This document shows positions 1 to 9,543 of a stretch of 64,000 bases of DNA, one piece after another. The stretch comes from Deefgea tanakiae (GTDB lineage: Bacteria; Pseudomonadota; Gammaproteobacteria; Burkholderiales; Chitinibacteraceae). The notes beneath the pieces were generated by a model. The model ran no database searches. It was not told the origin of the DNA and saw only the letters and a program-made list of their open reading frames with translations. The number at the start of each line of letters is the position of its first letter. Position 1 is the stretch's first letter. Where the stretch lies: NCBI RefSeq assembly GCF_019665765.1, contig NZ_CP081150.1:434001-498000 (forward strand). The letters are read 5' to 3'. The position numbers were made by a program, and so were the translations under genes.

Positions 1-118
1 TATTGGTGCTGATAGAGAGGCTGCATATCAAATACAGGATCAATTTGTAAATGAGATGTTGAATAGTCTCTCGCCAGACTATAAGAAAGTTATTATTGGG
101 AGTCGTTCTGACGAATGA
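1..118 (+). CDS. 3' end of an EpsI-like exosortase-associated protein (partial)
   Basis: An open frame enters from the left edge and stops at TGA 116-118, giving 38 residues rich in acidic and helical positions (contains DREAAYQIQDQFVNEML). The A-x-x-x-x-x-x-F helix followed by a short hydrophobic tail resembles the C-terminus of EpsI (DUF3485) proteins, which accompany exosortase B in betaproteobacterial exopolysaccharide loci. The stop codon overlaps the next start as ATGA, so it is translationally coupled to the polymerase gene. Only the tail is visible, so the family call is tentative. It is supported mainly by context, namely an EPS cluster plus a PEP-CTERM protein at 16960-18054. Confidence 0.4.
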   Translation, partial: IGADREAAYQIQDQFVNEMLNSLSPDYKKVIIGSRSDE

Positions 119-1356
119 AAATACCAAAATTAGCCGAAAATGAATTGGTATTGACAGTAGATCAACGCGCAAACAAATTCGCCTTATGGATTGTTGGTTT
201 TGCAACAGTCTACCAATTCATCCTTTGCCTTGCGATGTCATTTAGAGCGCCAATGGGCTCTAGCGTGTTAATGCTCGCTGAGCTTATTGTTTACCTTTTA
301 TGTTTTTATGTATTTTATGAGCGAAGATGGTCAGTTAATCAGCTTGCTGTATTTTGGTTTGCGATAACAAATTTATTTTTATTATTTTTATTTCGATCAT
401 CACTAGACTTAAAATCAATTCGGGATGTACTAATCCCGATTTTGTTTTTTATACTAGGATTGCGATTTGCTCAGTATGAAAAAACAGATCGATTCGTATT
501 TGGTTTGACAATAGTATTGATTGTAATCGCTATTTTTGAAATGTCTTTTCCTACGCTCTATGGGAAATTTTTACCGACATTGCAATTTCAAGCCAGTACA
601 GGCGCGGTAAATCCAGCTGGAGCAATGCACAAAGGGCAGATGCTTACCTTGAATTCATTCCGACCTGAAGGTATTGGGCGGACTTGGTTCCCCGGTTTAC
701 TTAGTAATCAGCGAGCGGCTTCAATGTTTATCGAGCCAGTCTCTTTTGGTAATTTTGCAGTAATTCTATCTGCTTGGGGTTTGGCAAGACCACTAGGCAA
801 AAGAATGTGGCAATACTTAGGCTTGGTATTGGTCATTTTGATTTTAACGGATTCCCGTTTTGCTACTTTGTTAGTTGCATTATTAATGGTAATTCGATTT
901 ACCCCTTTGGGATTGATTAAGCCGATTGTTATCGCAAAGCCAGCATTTATTATAATTTTATTATTATTGATCGCTAACTTGGGTGAGTATGCTGGTGATA
1001 ATTTAATTGGGCGTTTATTTATTGCAGGAAATGGATTGAAAAACACACCACTATTAGAACTGCTAGGGGCCACACGATATGCAAGTGGCTATGGTGATTT
1101 AGGATATTCATATGTGATCTCACGGTTTGGTTTGATTTTTATAACGATTGCCTGGCTTACTTTATTTTTCGCTTTTAAAGGGAATACCCGAGCCGAGTAT
1201 TTCAGAATCATGCTAGGCACCTACTTTGCTTGTATTTTGGCGGTAAGTGGTACATCGCTATTTGCGCTTAAAACTGCGGCACTCGCTTGGTTTATGCTCG
1301 GTGTTGTTTTTGCATTTAAAAAAGAAATTAAGTTCAATAGGTCTAATCCAGCATGA
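115..1356 (+). CDS. Wzy-like exopolysaccharide polymerase / O-antigen ligase-family membrane protein
   Basis: The 413-residue protein is almost entirely hydrophobic, with about ten predicted membrane helices. A large hydrophilic periplasmic loop lies around residues 145-205, containing RPEGIGRTWFPG and a second Arg-rich stretch. This layout is typical of Wzy polymerases and O-antigen ligases, which join lipid-linked repeat units in the periplasm. Sequence conservation in the family is too low to name the substrate. The start ATG overlaps the upstream stop (ATGA) and its own stop overlaps the next start in the same way, so it sits inside a coupled EPS operon. I infer polymerisation of the polymer built by the neighbouring glycosyltransferases. 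Confidence 0.7.
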   Translation: MKIPKLAENELVLTVDQRANKFALWIVGFATVYQFILCLAMSFRAPMGSSVLMLAELIVYLLCFYVFYERRWSVNQLAVFWFAITNLFLLFLFRSSLDLKSIRDVLIPILFFILGLRFAQYEKTDRFVFGLTIVLIVIAIFEMSFPTLYGKFLPTLQFQASTGAVNPAGAMHKGQMLTLNSFRPEGIGRTWFPGLLSNQRAASMFIEPVSFGNFAVILSAWGLARPLGKRMWQYLGLVLVILILTDSRFATLLVALLMVIRFTPLGLIKPIVIAKPAFIIILLLLIANLGEYAGDNLIGRLFIAGNGLKNTPLLELLGATRYASGYGDLGYSYVISRFGLIFITIAWLTLFFAFKGNTRAEYFRIMLGTYFACILAVSGTSLFALKTAALAWFMLGVVFAFKKEIKFNRSNPA

Positions 1357-2456
1357 AAATAGCCCACGTTGTACGCCAATATCATCCTTCTGTTGGTGGT
1401 ATGGAGGACGTTGTTGCAAATTTAGTCAAATACCAAAATGAGCAGACTCAATATCAACCGACTGTCATTACGCTAGATCGACTATTTCGTAACTCGGCAG
1501 ATAAATTGCCAAAAAATGAAGTCGTTGAAGGGATTCCCGTCATCCGTTTGCCTTATTCTGGTTCGTCTCGCTACCCCATTTGCTTGTCTGTTTTTAGTCT
1601 GATGAAAGATTTTGACGTTATTCATGTGCATGGCGTTGATTTTTTCTATGATTTTTTGGCCTTGACTAAGTTTATCCATAAGAAAAAAATTATTGCCTCT
1701 ACGCACGGTGGGTTCTTTCATACGCCTTATGCTGCTGGTTTGAAAAAAGTCTTTTTTAATACCGTAACGGGTATTACATCTGCGCTATACGATAAGGTGG
1801 TTGCTTGTAGTGATAATGATTTCGCCATTTTTTCACAAATTGCAGCCGCGCCACGATTAGTGTTAGTTGAAAATGGCGTTAATGTAGAAAAGTTTGAAAA
1901 TGTGGCTTTAGGTCATGCTCAGTCACAAATCGTTTATTTTGGCCGCTGGTCGGTGAATAAGGGCTTACCAGAGCTGATTGAGCTGATTGCGCAATTACAA
2001 AAAATTAAACCTGAATTTTCTCTGGTGATTGCGGGGCGTCCGTATGATGTCGATGCCCAAAAACTAAATGATTTGGTGAGCCAAAATGGGTTAACAAATA
2101 TCCAAATAATAGAAAGCCCAAGTAATGAGCAATTAAAGTCGATTATTGCCTCCTCCAGCTATTTTGCGTGTTTATCGCATCACGAAGGCTTTGGCCTTGC
2201 CGCAATTGAAGCAATGAGCGCAGGCTTGATTCCGATTTTATCTGCAATTCCTCCGTTTGAAAAGATACAACGCGAAAGTCAATTAGGCTTTATTTTAAAA
2301 GATAAAGCAGAAGTAAAAGAACAGATCAATAGTTTGGCGCAATTTATAAGCAGCGATAAATCAGAAGTGATTCAGCAGAAAGAAAAAGCGGCAGAATTTG
2401 CTAAGCAATACTCATGGACTAATGTAGCCAAGAAATATATGGAGTTATATGAATAA
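1353..2456 (+). CDS. glycosyltransferase family 4 protein
   Basis: This 367-residue protein has the GT-B fold hallmarks of GT4 enzymes. The N-terminus carries the acceptor-side motif HPSVGGMEDVV (residues about 11-21). A Rossmann-type C-terminal half contains VYFGRWSVNKGL near residue 190, and the donor-binding E-x7-E motif in HEGFGLAAIEAMSAG lies around residues 276-290. Such enzymes transfer a nucleotide-sugar residue to the lipid-linked repeat unit on the cytoplasmic face. It overlaps the polymerase by four bases and the GH5 gene by eight, so translation is probably coupled. Donor and linkage cannot be read from the sequence. Confidence 0.85.
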   Translation: MKIAHVVRQYHPSVGGMEDVVANLVKYQNEQTQYQPTVITLDRLFRNSADKLPKNEVVEGIPVIRLPYSGSSRYPICLSVFSLMKDFDVIHVHGVDFFYDFLALTKFIHKKKIIASTHGGFFHTPYAAGLKKVFFNTVTGITSALYDKVVACSDNDFAIFSQIAAAPRLVLVENGVNVEKFENVALGHAQSQIVYFGRWSVNKGLPELIELIAQLQKIKPEFSLVIAGRPYDVDAQKLNDLVSQNGLTNIQIIESPSNEQLKSIIASSSYFACLSHHEGFGLAAIEAMSAGLIPILSAIPPFEKIQRESQLGFILKDKAEVKEQINSLAQFISSDKSEVIQQKEKAAEFAKQYSWTNVAKKYMELYE

Positions 2457-3444
2457 AATTTTAGCCATTATTGCTTGTTTGTGCGTAAGTGGTGCAGTTC
2501 AAGCAGCAAGTAGTTGCATCAGTGATGTTCAATTGAACGGTATCAATTTGGCGGGGGCGGAGTTTAACTCAGCAGCCATACCAGGTGTGCAGTGGAAAAA
2601 CTATGTATTTCCAACGACAAAGCAGCTGGAATATTACCGTGATAAAGGTGTGAAATCGATACGACTACCGATTACTTGGAACCGAATGCAGCTTGAAGCG
2701 TACGGTAATTTGGAAAGAGGCTATTTGGCCGAGGTAAAAAAAGTTGCTGACTTTGCTGCACGCAACAATATTTGCTTAATTATTGATTTGCATAATTATG
2801 GCGGTTTCAAAAGCAAAGCGCTGTCTACCTACGCCAATTATGATTTAATTTTTTATGATTTTTGGGCAAAAATGGCCAGAGAGTTTAAATCAGACTCGGT
2901 CGCATTAGGGTTAATGAATGAGCCTGCACATTTAGATCGAAGCACATGGCGCGATTTGGCGCAGACTACGGTAAATAAACTGCGCAGTGATCAAATTAGC
3001 AACTTGATATTAGTTTCTGGCGGCGGTTGGAGTGGTGCGCACAGTTGGTTTTCAGGCACACCAAGTAATGCAACGTTGTTTGCTAATTTTCAAGACCCAC
3101 TTAATAAAATGGTCATTGAAGTACATCAATATGCGGATAGTAATTATTCAGGCACCAAATCAGACTGTATTGATAGCGCCAAAATGACACGATTTTTGCA
3201 AAATATAAGTGTTTGGGCGCAAGAAAACCAAAAACGTTTGTGGCTGGGTGAGTTTGGCTTTGCGGCCACTCCGGATTGTATGCAAACGATGCGTACAAAA
3301 TTAGATTTTATTGCGGTAAATAAAATGTGGGCAGGCTGGTCATATTGGGCAGCTGGCGCATGGTGGGGAAATTATCCATTTTCGATAGAGCCTAATGGTG
3401 GTGTTGATAAGCCTCAAATGAACTATTTAGAAAAGAGGTTTTAA
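2449..3444 (+). CDS. secreted glycoside hydrolase family 5 (endoglucanase-like)
   Basis: The protein has 331 residues. A signal peptide covers about 1-19 (MNKILAIIACLCVSGAVQA), so it is exported. The mature part is a GH5-type TIM barrel: the NEP motif at 157-159 supplies the acid/base Glu158, and WLGEFGFA places the nucleophile Glu268. RLPITW and IIDLHNYGG are further family signatures. GH5 enzymes cleave beta-1,4 glucans or mannans. In an EPS operon such a glycanase usually trims, releases or edits polymer during export. The start overlaps the GT4 gene by eight bases and the stop overlaps the next ATG (TAATG). Specificity on the native polysaccharide is inferred. Confidence 0.85.
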   Translation: MNKILAIIACLCVSGAVQAASSCISDVQLNGINLAGAEFNSAAIPGVQWKNYVFPTTKQLEYYRDKGVKSIRLPITWNRMQLEAYGNLERGYLAEVKKVADFAARNNICLIIDLHNYGGFKSKALSTYANYDLIFYDFWAKMAREFKSDSVALGLMNEPAHLDRSTWRDLAQTTVNKLRSDQISNLILVSGGGWSGAHSWFSGTPSNATLFANFQDPLNKMVIEVHQYADSNYSGTKSDCIDSAKMTRFLQNISVWAQENQKRLWLGEFGFAATPDCMQTMRTKLDFIAVNKMWAGWSYWAAGAWWGNYPFSIEPNGGVDKPQMNYLEKRF

Positions 3445-4481
3445 TGAAAGAGGGTGATAATTTGTTGGAAGGTCGTTTTGTATTTATTGATAAGATGAAA
3501 GCAATTGGTATTTTGCTAATAATGATTGGCCATGCGCCTGGCTTGTCAAATCAATTTAAGATTTTTATATATGCGTTTCATGTTCCGCTTTTTTTTATAA
3601 TCTCAGGATTTTTACTTTCTGAGCGTTACATGGTATTAAATATAAAAGCTAGGTTTTCAAAGTTATTTAAGTCTTTGCTGGTCCCGTATTTTTTTTTCTT
3701 TTTCGTCTCATGGTTGTATTGGTGTTTAACAAAGCAATATGCAAATTTGTCAGTATATCTTAAGGATAAAACGTTTTTTGATGCTTTTAGCGGCGTATAT
3801 ATTGGCACTGTAAGTGCTTTGTTTGTAAATCCTGCACTTTGGTTTTTTGTTGCGCTTTTTTGGATTTCGCTTGTATATCACATAAGTGCAAAACTTATTT
3901 TTAGTAAAATCGTGCTGTTTATATCTTATTTAGTTGTTTTTCTTGTCTCGGTTTTTGTTTTTTATGGTGAATTAAATAAGCCAGATATGGTTACTTTGCA
4001 GGTGATAACGGGGTTGGTCTTTTATTCATTTGGAGTAGTGCTAAATGAATACATGACTAGACTGGATTTTTCTCGCTATCGTTTTTTTATTTTGTGTGTA
4101 TTCCTGCCGGTTTTCATCTTCTTGGCTCTGAAAAATGGGCCTCTTGATTTAAATTTGTCAAGATTTGGTTTTTCGCCATTTATTTATTTGCTTGTTGCAG
4201 TTGTTGGTTTTTTTGTTCTCTATTTTTTAGTTGATTTTTTGCCTTATGGTAGAACCGTTGATTTTCTATCGAGGAATTCATTGCTGATCTTTGCATCTCA
4301 TATGGTTATTTATAAATGGATTACAGGATTTTTGATGATTTTTTTTGGGATTGATTCTCCTTACTTGTTGGGTGATTGGTATTTTAACTTTATCTATGTT
4401 TTAGTTTCTCTGGTTTTTATTTTTTATATGTCGAAGTTTTTTAATAAGCACGTTCCTTTTCTAGTTGGGGCGAGGTCTTGA
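3444..4481 (+). CDS. acyltransferase family 3 membrane protein (EPS O-acetylation)
   Basis: The 345-residue integral membrane protein has about ten helices. It opens with the Acyltransferase_3 signature FIDKMKAIGILLIMIGHAPG, whose His (GH) is the usual catalytic residue of OafA/NolL/WecH-type proteins, and continues with FHVPLFFIISGF. The family O-acylates sugars of surface polysaccharides, usually with acetyl groups. The ATG overlaps the TAA of the GH5 gene. Base composition is very T-rich, as often seen in EPS membrane genes. The acyl group and target sugar are not determinable. It is the first of three such genes in the cluster. Confidence 0.85.
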   Translation: MKEGDNLLEGRFVFIDKMKAIGILLIMIGHAPGLSNQFKIFIYAFHVPLFFIISGFLLSERYMVLNIKARFSKLFKSLLVPYFFFFFVSWLYWCLTKQYANLSVYLKDKTFFDAFSGVYIGTVSALFVNPALWFFVALFWISLVYHISAKLIFSKIVLFISYLVVFLVSVFVFYGELNKPDMVTLQVITGLVFYSFGVVLNEYMTRLDFSRYRFFILCVFLPVFIFLALKNGPLDLNLSRFGFSPFIYLLVAVVGFFVLYFLVDFLPYGRTVDFLSRNSLLIFASHMVIYKWITGFLMIFFGIDSPYLLGDWYFNFIYVLVSLVFIFYMSKFFNKHVPFLVGARS

Positions 4482-4623
4482 TTTGTTTGTTTTTTAAAAC
4501 TGTAAAGTAGCGTCTGTATTGTTTATTTTTGCATGGATTTACTTTGTCTTTAATTTCTGGCTTGAGTAAGTCTTCCTTAAAAAATTTATATTCAATCCTT
4601 GTGCTTAAATTAGGTTGCGTGTT

Positions 4624-5370
4624 ATGAAATCTAGGTTGATTTTAGATAAAGTTGTTCCTGTTGCATCATATGAAGATGCAATCGTGAAATTTGAGTGTTT
4701 TACCAAAAAGACGCAAACTGTTTCCATCGGTTTTATTAATGCTTATCTTTTGGATCAATTTATGCAAAATAAAATTGATCAAGATTTAGTTGATAGTTTC
4801 TCAATTTTGTATCGTGACGGTATTGCGATCAAAATTTTTATGCGTTGTTTGTCTTATGCGCCAGGTATCAATGCTAATGGCACGGATTTGAACCCGCTTT
4901 TAGTAAAGTCTGCTATTGATCAATCGCTTCCTGTGGCTTTAATTGGTGATGAATCTGAAGTTGTTCAGAAAATGGCTGATAAGGTTTCTTCTTTAGGTGC
5001 TGAGCTTGTTTGTGCGCTTGATGGCTTTAGATCTGAGCAAGTGTACCTTGATGCAATTAGCGTATTGCCACGCCATTGCGTGATTTTTCTTGCGATGGGC
5101 ATGCCTAAGCAAGAAAAATTAGCTCAAAAAATATGCTTGCTATTTCCTGATTCTGGATTTGTCATTGTTTCTACAGGGGCATTTTTCAAGTTTTATACAA
5201 ATTCTATAAACCGAGCACCGATCTGGATGAGAAACTCTGGGCTAGAGTGGTTGTATCGCTTAGTAAAAGAACCAAGACGTATGTTTGATCGGTATATTTT
5301 TGGTTTTTTTAGAATATTTCGTTATCTAATTGAACATAAAATTTCTAAATCTTTTAGGGTTATATCATAA
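4624..5370 (+). CDS. WecG/TagA/CpsF family glycosyltransferase (GT26)
   Basis: The family signatures are GFINAYLLDQF near the N-terminus, LYRDGIAI, NGTDLNPLL, the glycine-rich FLAMGMPKQEKLAQ, and the C-terminal block RAPIWMRNSGLEWLYRL followed by EPRR. These GT26 enzymes transfer ManNAcA, ManNAc, glucose or similar residues to undecaprenyl-PP-linked acceptors. ATG 4624 is preferred (248 residues) over an in-frame TTG nine bases upstream. A TAGG purine stretch lies about nine bases before it. A 140-base AT-rich spacer precedes it, so it may have its own promoter. The next gene follows its stop directly. Confidence 0.85.
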   Translation: MKSRLILDKVVPVASYEDAIVKFECFTKKTQTVSIGFINAYLLDQFMQNKIDQDLVDSFSILYRDGIAIKIFMRCLSYAPGINANGTDLNPLLVKSAIDQSLPVALIGDESEVVQKMADKVSSLGAELVCALDGFRSEQVYLDAISVLPRHCVIFLAMGMPKQEKLAQKICLLFPDSGFVIVSTGAFFKFYTNSINRAPIWMRNSGLEWLYRLVKEPRRMFDRYIFGFFRIFRYLIEHKISKSFRVIS

Positions 5371-6537
5371 ATGAACATTACGATTACGGGTACGGGGTAT
5401 GTTGGGCTTTCAAATGCAATTTTATTGGCGCAGCATAATAAAGTTATTGCTCTTGATATTGACCAAGCCAAAGTTGATTTGATTAATAATAAGCAAAGCC
5501 CGATTGTTGATGTAGAGATTGAGCATTATTTGGCGAATAAACGGCTTAATTTGATTGCCAGTACGGATAAAGCTTTTGCTTATGCGGATGCTGACTTTGT
5601 CGTGATTGCAACGCCGACTGATTATGATGTGGAAACTAATTATTTTAATACGAACTCAGTTGAATCCGTGATTCGTGATGTGTTGCAATTTGCACCAAAA
5701 GCAACAATGATTATTAAGTCAACAGTGCCTGTTGGTTTTACAGCTCGGATGCGGAAAGAGTTTGGTGTAGAGAATATTATTTTCTCGCCTGAGTTTTTGC
5801 GTGAAGGCAAAGCACTCTACGATAATCTGCATCCTTCACGAATCGTAGTGGGTGATCAATCTGCAGCTGCAGTTCAGTTTGCACAATTGCTACAGCAAGG
5901 TGCAATCAAGCGTTATGTACCGGTATTGCATACCGAATCAACTGAAGCGGAAGCGATTAAATTATTTGCGAATACTTATCTCGCAATGCGTGTTGCATAC
6001 TTTAATGAATTAGATAGTTATGCCATTAGCCATGGTTTAGATACGCGTCAGATTATCGAAGGGATTGGTTTGGATCCTCGTATTGGTGATCATTACAATA
6101 ATCCTTCATTTGGTTATGGCGGTTATTGCTTACCGAAAGATACGAAGCAGCTATTGGCGAATTATCAAGAAGTACCTAACAATATTATCCGTGCCATTGT
6201 TGACTCTAATACCACGCGAAAAGATTTTATTGCAAATGAGATTTTGAAAAAAAATCCTCGTGTAGTGGGTATTTATCGCCTTGTAATGAAAGCCGATTCT
6301 GATAATTTCCGTGCTTCTGCAATTCAAGGCATTATGAAACGCCTGAAAGCAAAAGGGATTGAAGTGATTATTTTTGAACCAGCAATGAAAGAGTCTGAAT
6401 TCTTTCATTCTAAGGTTTATACCGACTTGGCCGAATTTAAGGCTTGCTCAGATGTTATCGTTTCAAATCGTTTAGCGGATGAGCTTGATGATGTTAAGTC
6501 AAAAGTATTTACGCGTGACCTCTACGGGCGTGATTAA
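5371..6537 (+). CDS. ugd: UDP-glucose 6-dehydrogenase
   Basis: At 388 residues the enzyme matches the short E. coli Ugd class. The NAD-binding motif GTGYVGLS is at residues 7-14. STVPVGFT and [11 protein letters not shown] form the middle part. [12 protein letters not shown] carries the catalytic Cys at about residue 253. It oxidises UDP-glucose to UDP-glucuronate with two NAD+, in the cytoplasm. It starts right after the GT26 gene and precedes the GDP-mannose genes, which suggests the local polymer contains glucuronic acid and mannose. That composition is an inference from the precursor genes. Confidence 0.95.
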   Translation: MNITITGTGYVGLSNAILLAQHNKVIALDIDQAKVDLINNKQSPIVDVEIEHYLANKRLNLIASTDKAFAYADADFVVIATPTDYDVETNYFNTNSVESVIRDVLQFAPKATMIIKSTVPVGFTARMRKEFGVENIIFSPEFLREGKALYDNLHPSRIVVGDQSAAAVQFAQLLQQGAIKRYVPVLHTESTEAEAIKLFANTYLAMRVAYFNELDSYAISHGLDTRQIIEGIGLDPRIGDHYNNPSFGYGGYCLPKDTKQLLANYQEVPNNIIRAIVDSNTTRKDFIANEILKKNPRVVGIYRLVMKADSDNFRASAIQGIMKRLKAKGIEVIIFEPAMKESEFFHSKVYTDLAEFKACSDVIVSNRLADELDDVKSKVFTRDLYGRD

Positions 6538-6567
6538 TTATTAAATCTATTCTTGGATGATCATTTC

Positions 6568-7998
6568 ATGACCATTACCCCAGTTATTCTTTGCGGCGGC
6601 TCTGGCACTCGCATGTGGCCTTTGTCTCGTGGCGGTTACCCGAAACAATTTTTGAGTTTATACGGTGATGAAAGTTTGCTGCAGCAAACAGCAACTCGGC
6701 TTAAAGGCTTGCCTGATGTGGCTGCGCCCCTATTGATTAGCAACAACGATCAACGCTTTTTGGTTGCCGAGCAATTGCGTGCGGTGGGCGTGAATAAAGC
6801 GAAAATCGTGCTTGAGCCAGTAGGGCGCAATACCGCGCCTGCTGTTGCTGCGGCGGCGGTGATTGCGCTAGAAAATAACCCTGATGCTGTCTTGATGGTA
6901 TTGCCTTCCGATCATGTCATTGTGCATTCTGATGTTTTTCAAAGGTTAGTTTTACAGGCTGCGGTAGTGGCTGAGCAGGGGAAATTAGTTACTTTTGGTA
7001 TTAGCCCAACTGAGCCAAATACGGGGTATGGCTATATACGCGTTGGCAAGAAATTGTTTGAGTCAGATACCTCTTATGAAGTTGCTGAGTTTGTCGAAAA
7101 ACCTAATGCTGAACGTGCAGCTGAGTTTTTGGCGACAGGTGAATATTATTGGAACAGCGGCATGTTTATTTTCCGTGCCGATTTGTATCTGCAAGAGTTG
7201 GCGAAGTTCCAGCCAAAAATGCTTGAGCAAGTTAAGTTGGCAGTGAATGCTTCAAAGCGTGATTTAGATTTTGTTCGTCTTGATAGCGAAGCTTTCAGTG
7301 CTTGCCCATCTGATTCAATCGATTATGCGGTGATGGAGCAAACCGACCATGCGGCTGTGATCGTGGCTGCTGGCTTGGGCTGGAATGATATTGGCTCTTG
7401 GACCGCGCTGTCTGAGGTTTCGCCTTCGGATGAGCATGGAAATAACCTTGTTGGCGATGTAATGGTTGAAGGCGTAAGCAATAGTTATATCCGCAGTGAA
7501 AACCGCATGATTGCGGCGCTCGGCGTAGACAATCTAGTGATTGTTGAAACTGCGGATGCAATTTTGGTGGCGCACAAAGATCGTGTACAAGATGTAAAAA
7601 ATATTGTGAACCGTTTGCAAGCAGCGGGTCGTAGCGAATCGGTCACGCATCGCAAGGTGTATCGTCCTTGGGGGAGTTACGAGGGCATCGATGCCGGTTC
7701 GCGCTTTCAAGTGAAACGGATTATCGTTAATCCTGGTGCTTCACTGAGTTTACAAATGCATTATCACCGCGCCGAGCATTGGATTGTTGTGAGTGGTACG
7801 GCACGCGTTGTGAATGGCGATAAAACGCTATTGCTATGCGAAAACCAATCGACTTATATCCCAATTGGCGCGACACATCGCTTGGAAAATCCGGGCAAAT
7901 TCCCACTCGAAATGATCGAAGTGCAATCGGGCAGCTATTTGGGAGAAGATGATATTGTGCGATTTGAAGATACTTACGGCCGGGTTGAGGTTAAATAA
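6568..7998 (+). CDS. manC: bifunctional mannose-1-phosphate guanylyltransferase / mannose-6-phosphate isomerase
   Basis: The 476-residue protein matches the usual length of ManC/CpsB/AlgA. The N-terminal nucleotidyltransferase domain starts with [16 protein letters not shown], the GTP-binding signature, followed by PKQFL. FVEKP and WNSGMFIF are further conserved blocks. The C-terminal cupin (type II PMI) carries [17 protein letters not shown] near residues 396-412. It makes GDP-mannose from mannose-1-P and can interconvert fructose-6-P and mannose-6-P. ATG 6568 is chosen because the protein then begins [15 protein letters not shown] 15 bases upstream is a weaker alternative. The stop overlaps the next ATG by one base (TAATG), coupling it to cpsG. 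Confidence 0.93.
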   Translation: MTITPVILCGGSGTRMWPLSRGGYPKQFLSLYGDESLLQQTATRLKGLPDVAAPLLISNNDQRFLVAEQLRAVGVNKAKIVLEPVGRNTAPAVAAAAVIALENNPDAVLMVLPSDHVIVHSDVFQRLVLQAAVVAEQGKLVTFGISPTEPNTGYGYIRVGKKLFESDTSYEVAEFVEKPNAERAAEFLATGEYYWNSGMFIFRADLYLQELAKFQPKMLEQVKLAVNASKRDLDFVRLDSEAFSACPSDSIDYAVMEQTDHAAVIVAAGLGWNDIGSWTALSEVSPSDEHGNNLVGDVMVEGVSNSYIRSENRMIAALGVDNLVIVETADAILVAHKDRVQDVKNIVNRLQAAGRSESVTHRKVYRPWGSYEGIDAGSRFQVKRIIVNPGASLSLQMHYHRAEHWIVVSGTARVVNGDKTLLLCENQSTYIPIGATHRLENPGKFPLEMIEVQSGSYLGEDDIVRFEDTYGRVEVK

Positions 7999-9359
7999 TG
8001 GCGGCGTTGACGTGTTTCAAAGCCTACGATATTCGTGGCCAACTCGGTACTGAGCTGAACGAAGACATTGCTTATCGCATTGGCCGAGCTTATGGGCAAT
8101 TCCTAAAACCAAAACGCATGGTGGTCGGTGGTGATGTTCGGCTGACGTCTGAATCGCTCAAAATGGCTTTGGCCAATGGCCTGATGGATTCTGGTTGCGA
8201 TGTGATCGATATCGGCATGACCGGCACTGAAGAAGTTTACTTCGCCGCATTCCATCTCGATGTCGATGGCGGTATCGAGGTGACCGCGAGCCATAATCCA
8301 ATGGATTACAACGGCATGAAGTTGGTCAAGCGTGGCGCGGTGCCGATTAGTGGCGATACCGGCTTGCGCGATATTCAGCGCCTTGCTGAAGAGAATAACT
8401 TTCCAGCTGTAGCGCAGCGCGGCAGCTTAAGCCAGCAGTCGATCTTGTCCGATTATGTACAGCATTTGCTCGGTTATATCGATATTGCTCAGCTCAAGCC
8501 GATGAAAATTGTCCTCAACGCCGGTAATGGCGCGGCAGGCCATGTGGTCGATGCGTTAGAAGCGCAAGTTGCCGCTGCCAATGTGCCAGTACAGTTCATC
8601 AAAGTTCACAACGAAGCAGACGGTACATTCCCGAATGGCATCCCTAATCCATTGCTGCCGGAAAACCGTGCCGATACTGCCGATGCAGTGAAAGCGCATG
8701 GTGCTGATTTGGGTATTGCTTGGGATGGTGACTTTGACCGCTGTTTCTTGTTTGATGAAACGGGTGAGTTTATCGAGGGGTATTACATCGTAGGGCTTTT
8801 AGCTAAAGCTTTTCTTGCACATACTCCAGGATCGAAAATTATCCATGATCCACGCTTGACGTGGAATACCATTGACATGGTCGAGCAAGCGGGTGGTATC
8901 GCCATCCAAAGCAAAACCGGTCACGCCTTTATTAAAGAACGGATGCGCAAAGAAGACGCGGTCTATGGCGGAGAAATGAGCGCACATCATTACTTCCGTG
9001 ATTTTGCCTACTGCGATAGCGGCATGATTCCGTGGCTACTAGTGATCGATTTAATGAGCCGCAGCGGGCAGAAGCTCTCTGCGATGGTCAGTGAGCGGAT
9101 TGCCGCATTCCCATCATCAGGTGAAATCAATCGCGTGATGCCTGATGCGAAAGCGGCGATTGCCAAAGTTCGCGCAGCGTATGAATCGCAAGCAATCGCA
9201 GTTGATGAAACCGATGGCGTGAGCATGGATTTTGGAAATTGGCGTTTTAATCTGCGCAGTAGTAATACCGAGCCAGTGATTCGTTTGAATGTGGAAAGTA
9301 GGGCGGATATTGCACTAATGCAAGAACAAACAGAAATTTTACTAAGTCACTTAAATTAG
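7998..9359 (+). CDS. cpsG: phosphomannomutase (phosphohexomutase family)
   Basis: The 453-residue enzyme aligns closely by eye with E. coli CpsG/ManB, with the N-terminal CFKAYDIRG block. The active-site phosphoserine lies in [13 protein letters not shown] at Ser98, as in CpsG. The metal loop DGDFDRC is in the middle, and the sugar-specificity loop [10 protein letters not shown] and phosphate-binding RSSNTEP lie toward the C-terminus. It converts mannose-6-P to mannose-1-P for ManC. The overlap with manC makes a two-gene GDP-mannose unit. Composition is less AT-rich than the flanking transferase genes. No similar gene for glucose-1-P is seen nearby. Confidence 0.93.
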   Translation: MAALTCFKAYDIRGQLGTELNEDIAYRIGRAYGQFLKPKRMVVGGDVRLTSESLKMALANGLMDSGCDVIDIGMTGTEEVYFAAFHLDVDGGIEVTASHNPMDYNGMKLVKRGAVPISGDTGLRDIQRLAEENNFPAVAQRGSLSQQSILSDYVQHLLGYIDIAQLKPMKIVLNAGNGAAGHVVDALEAQVAAANVPVQFIKVHNEADGTFPNGIPNPLLPENRADTADAVKAHGADLGIAWDGDFDRCFLFDETGEFIEGYYIVGLLAKAFLAHTPGSKIIHDPRLTWNTIDMVEQAGGIAIQSKTGHAFIKERMRKEDAVYGGEMSAHHYFRDFAYCDSGMIPWLLVIDLMSRSGQKLSAMVSERIAAFPSSGEINRVMPDAKAAIAKVRAAYESQAIAVDETDGVSMDFGNWRFNLRSSNTEPVIRLNVESRADIALMQEQTEILLSHLN

Positions 9360-9543
9360 GTGAGAGTAAATTGTGACTAAGAGTTCAATTGTTCTAATTA
9401 ATAATAGGTATAAAAATTGAAGTTGATCTGGTCTTGGATTTGTAAATTATATGCGTTTCTAAAGTGGCCTACTTAATAGCTGTTAGGTTTTTAAAGTAAA
9501 TAATGTATATTGCCTATCAAATAGGTAACTTTATTGGTGTCTT

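Noticed and set aside
708-1073. A 121-codon - strand frame inside the polymerase gene
   Set aside because: It lies fully inside a hydrophobic coding gene, lacks a ribosome-binding site and is Asn/Ile/Lys-rich as expected of an antisense shadow.
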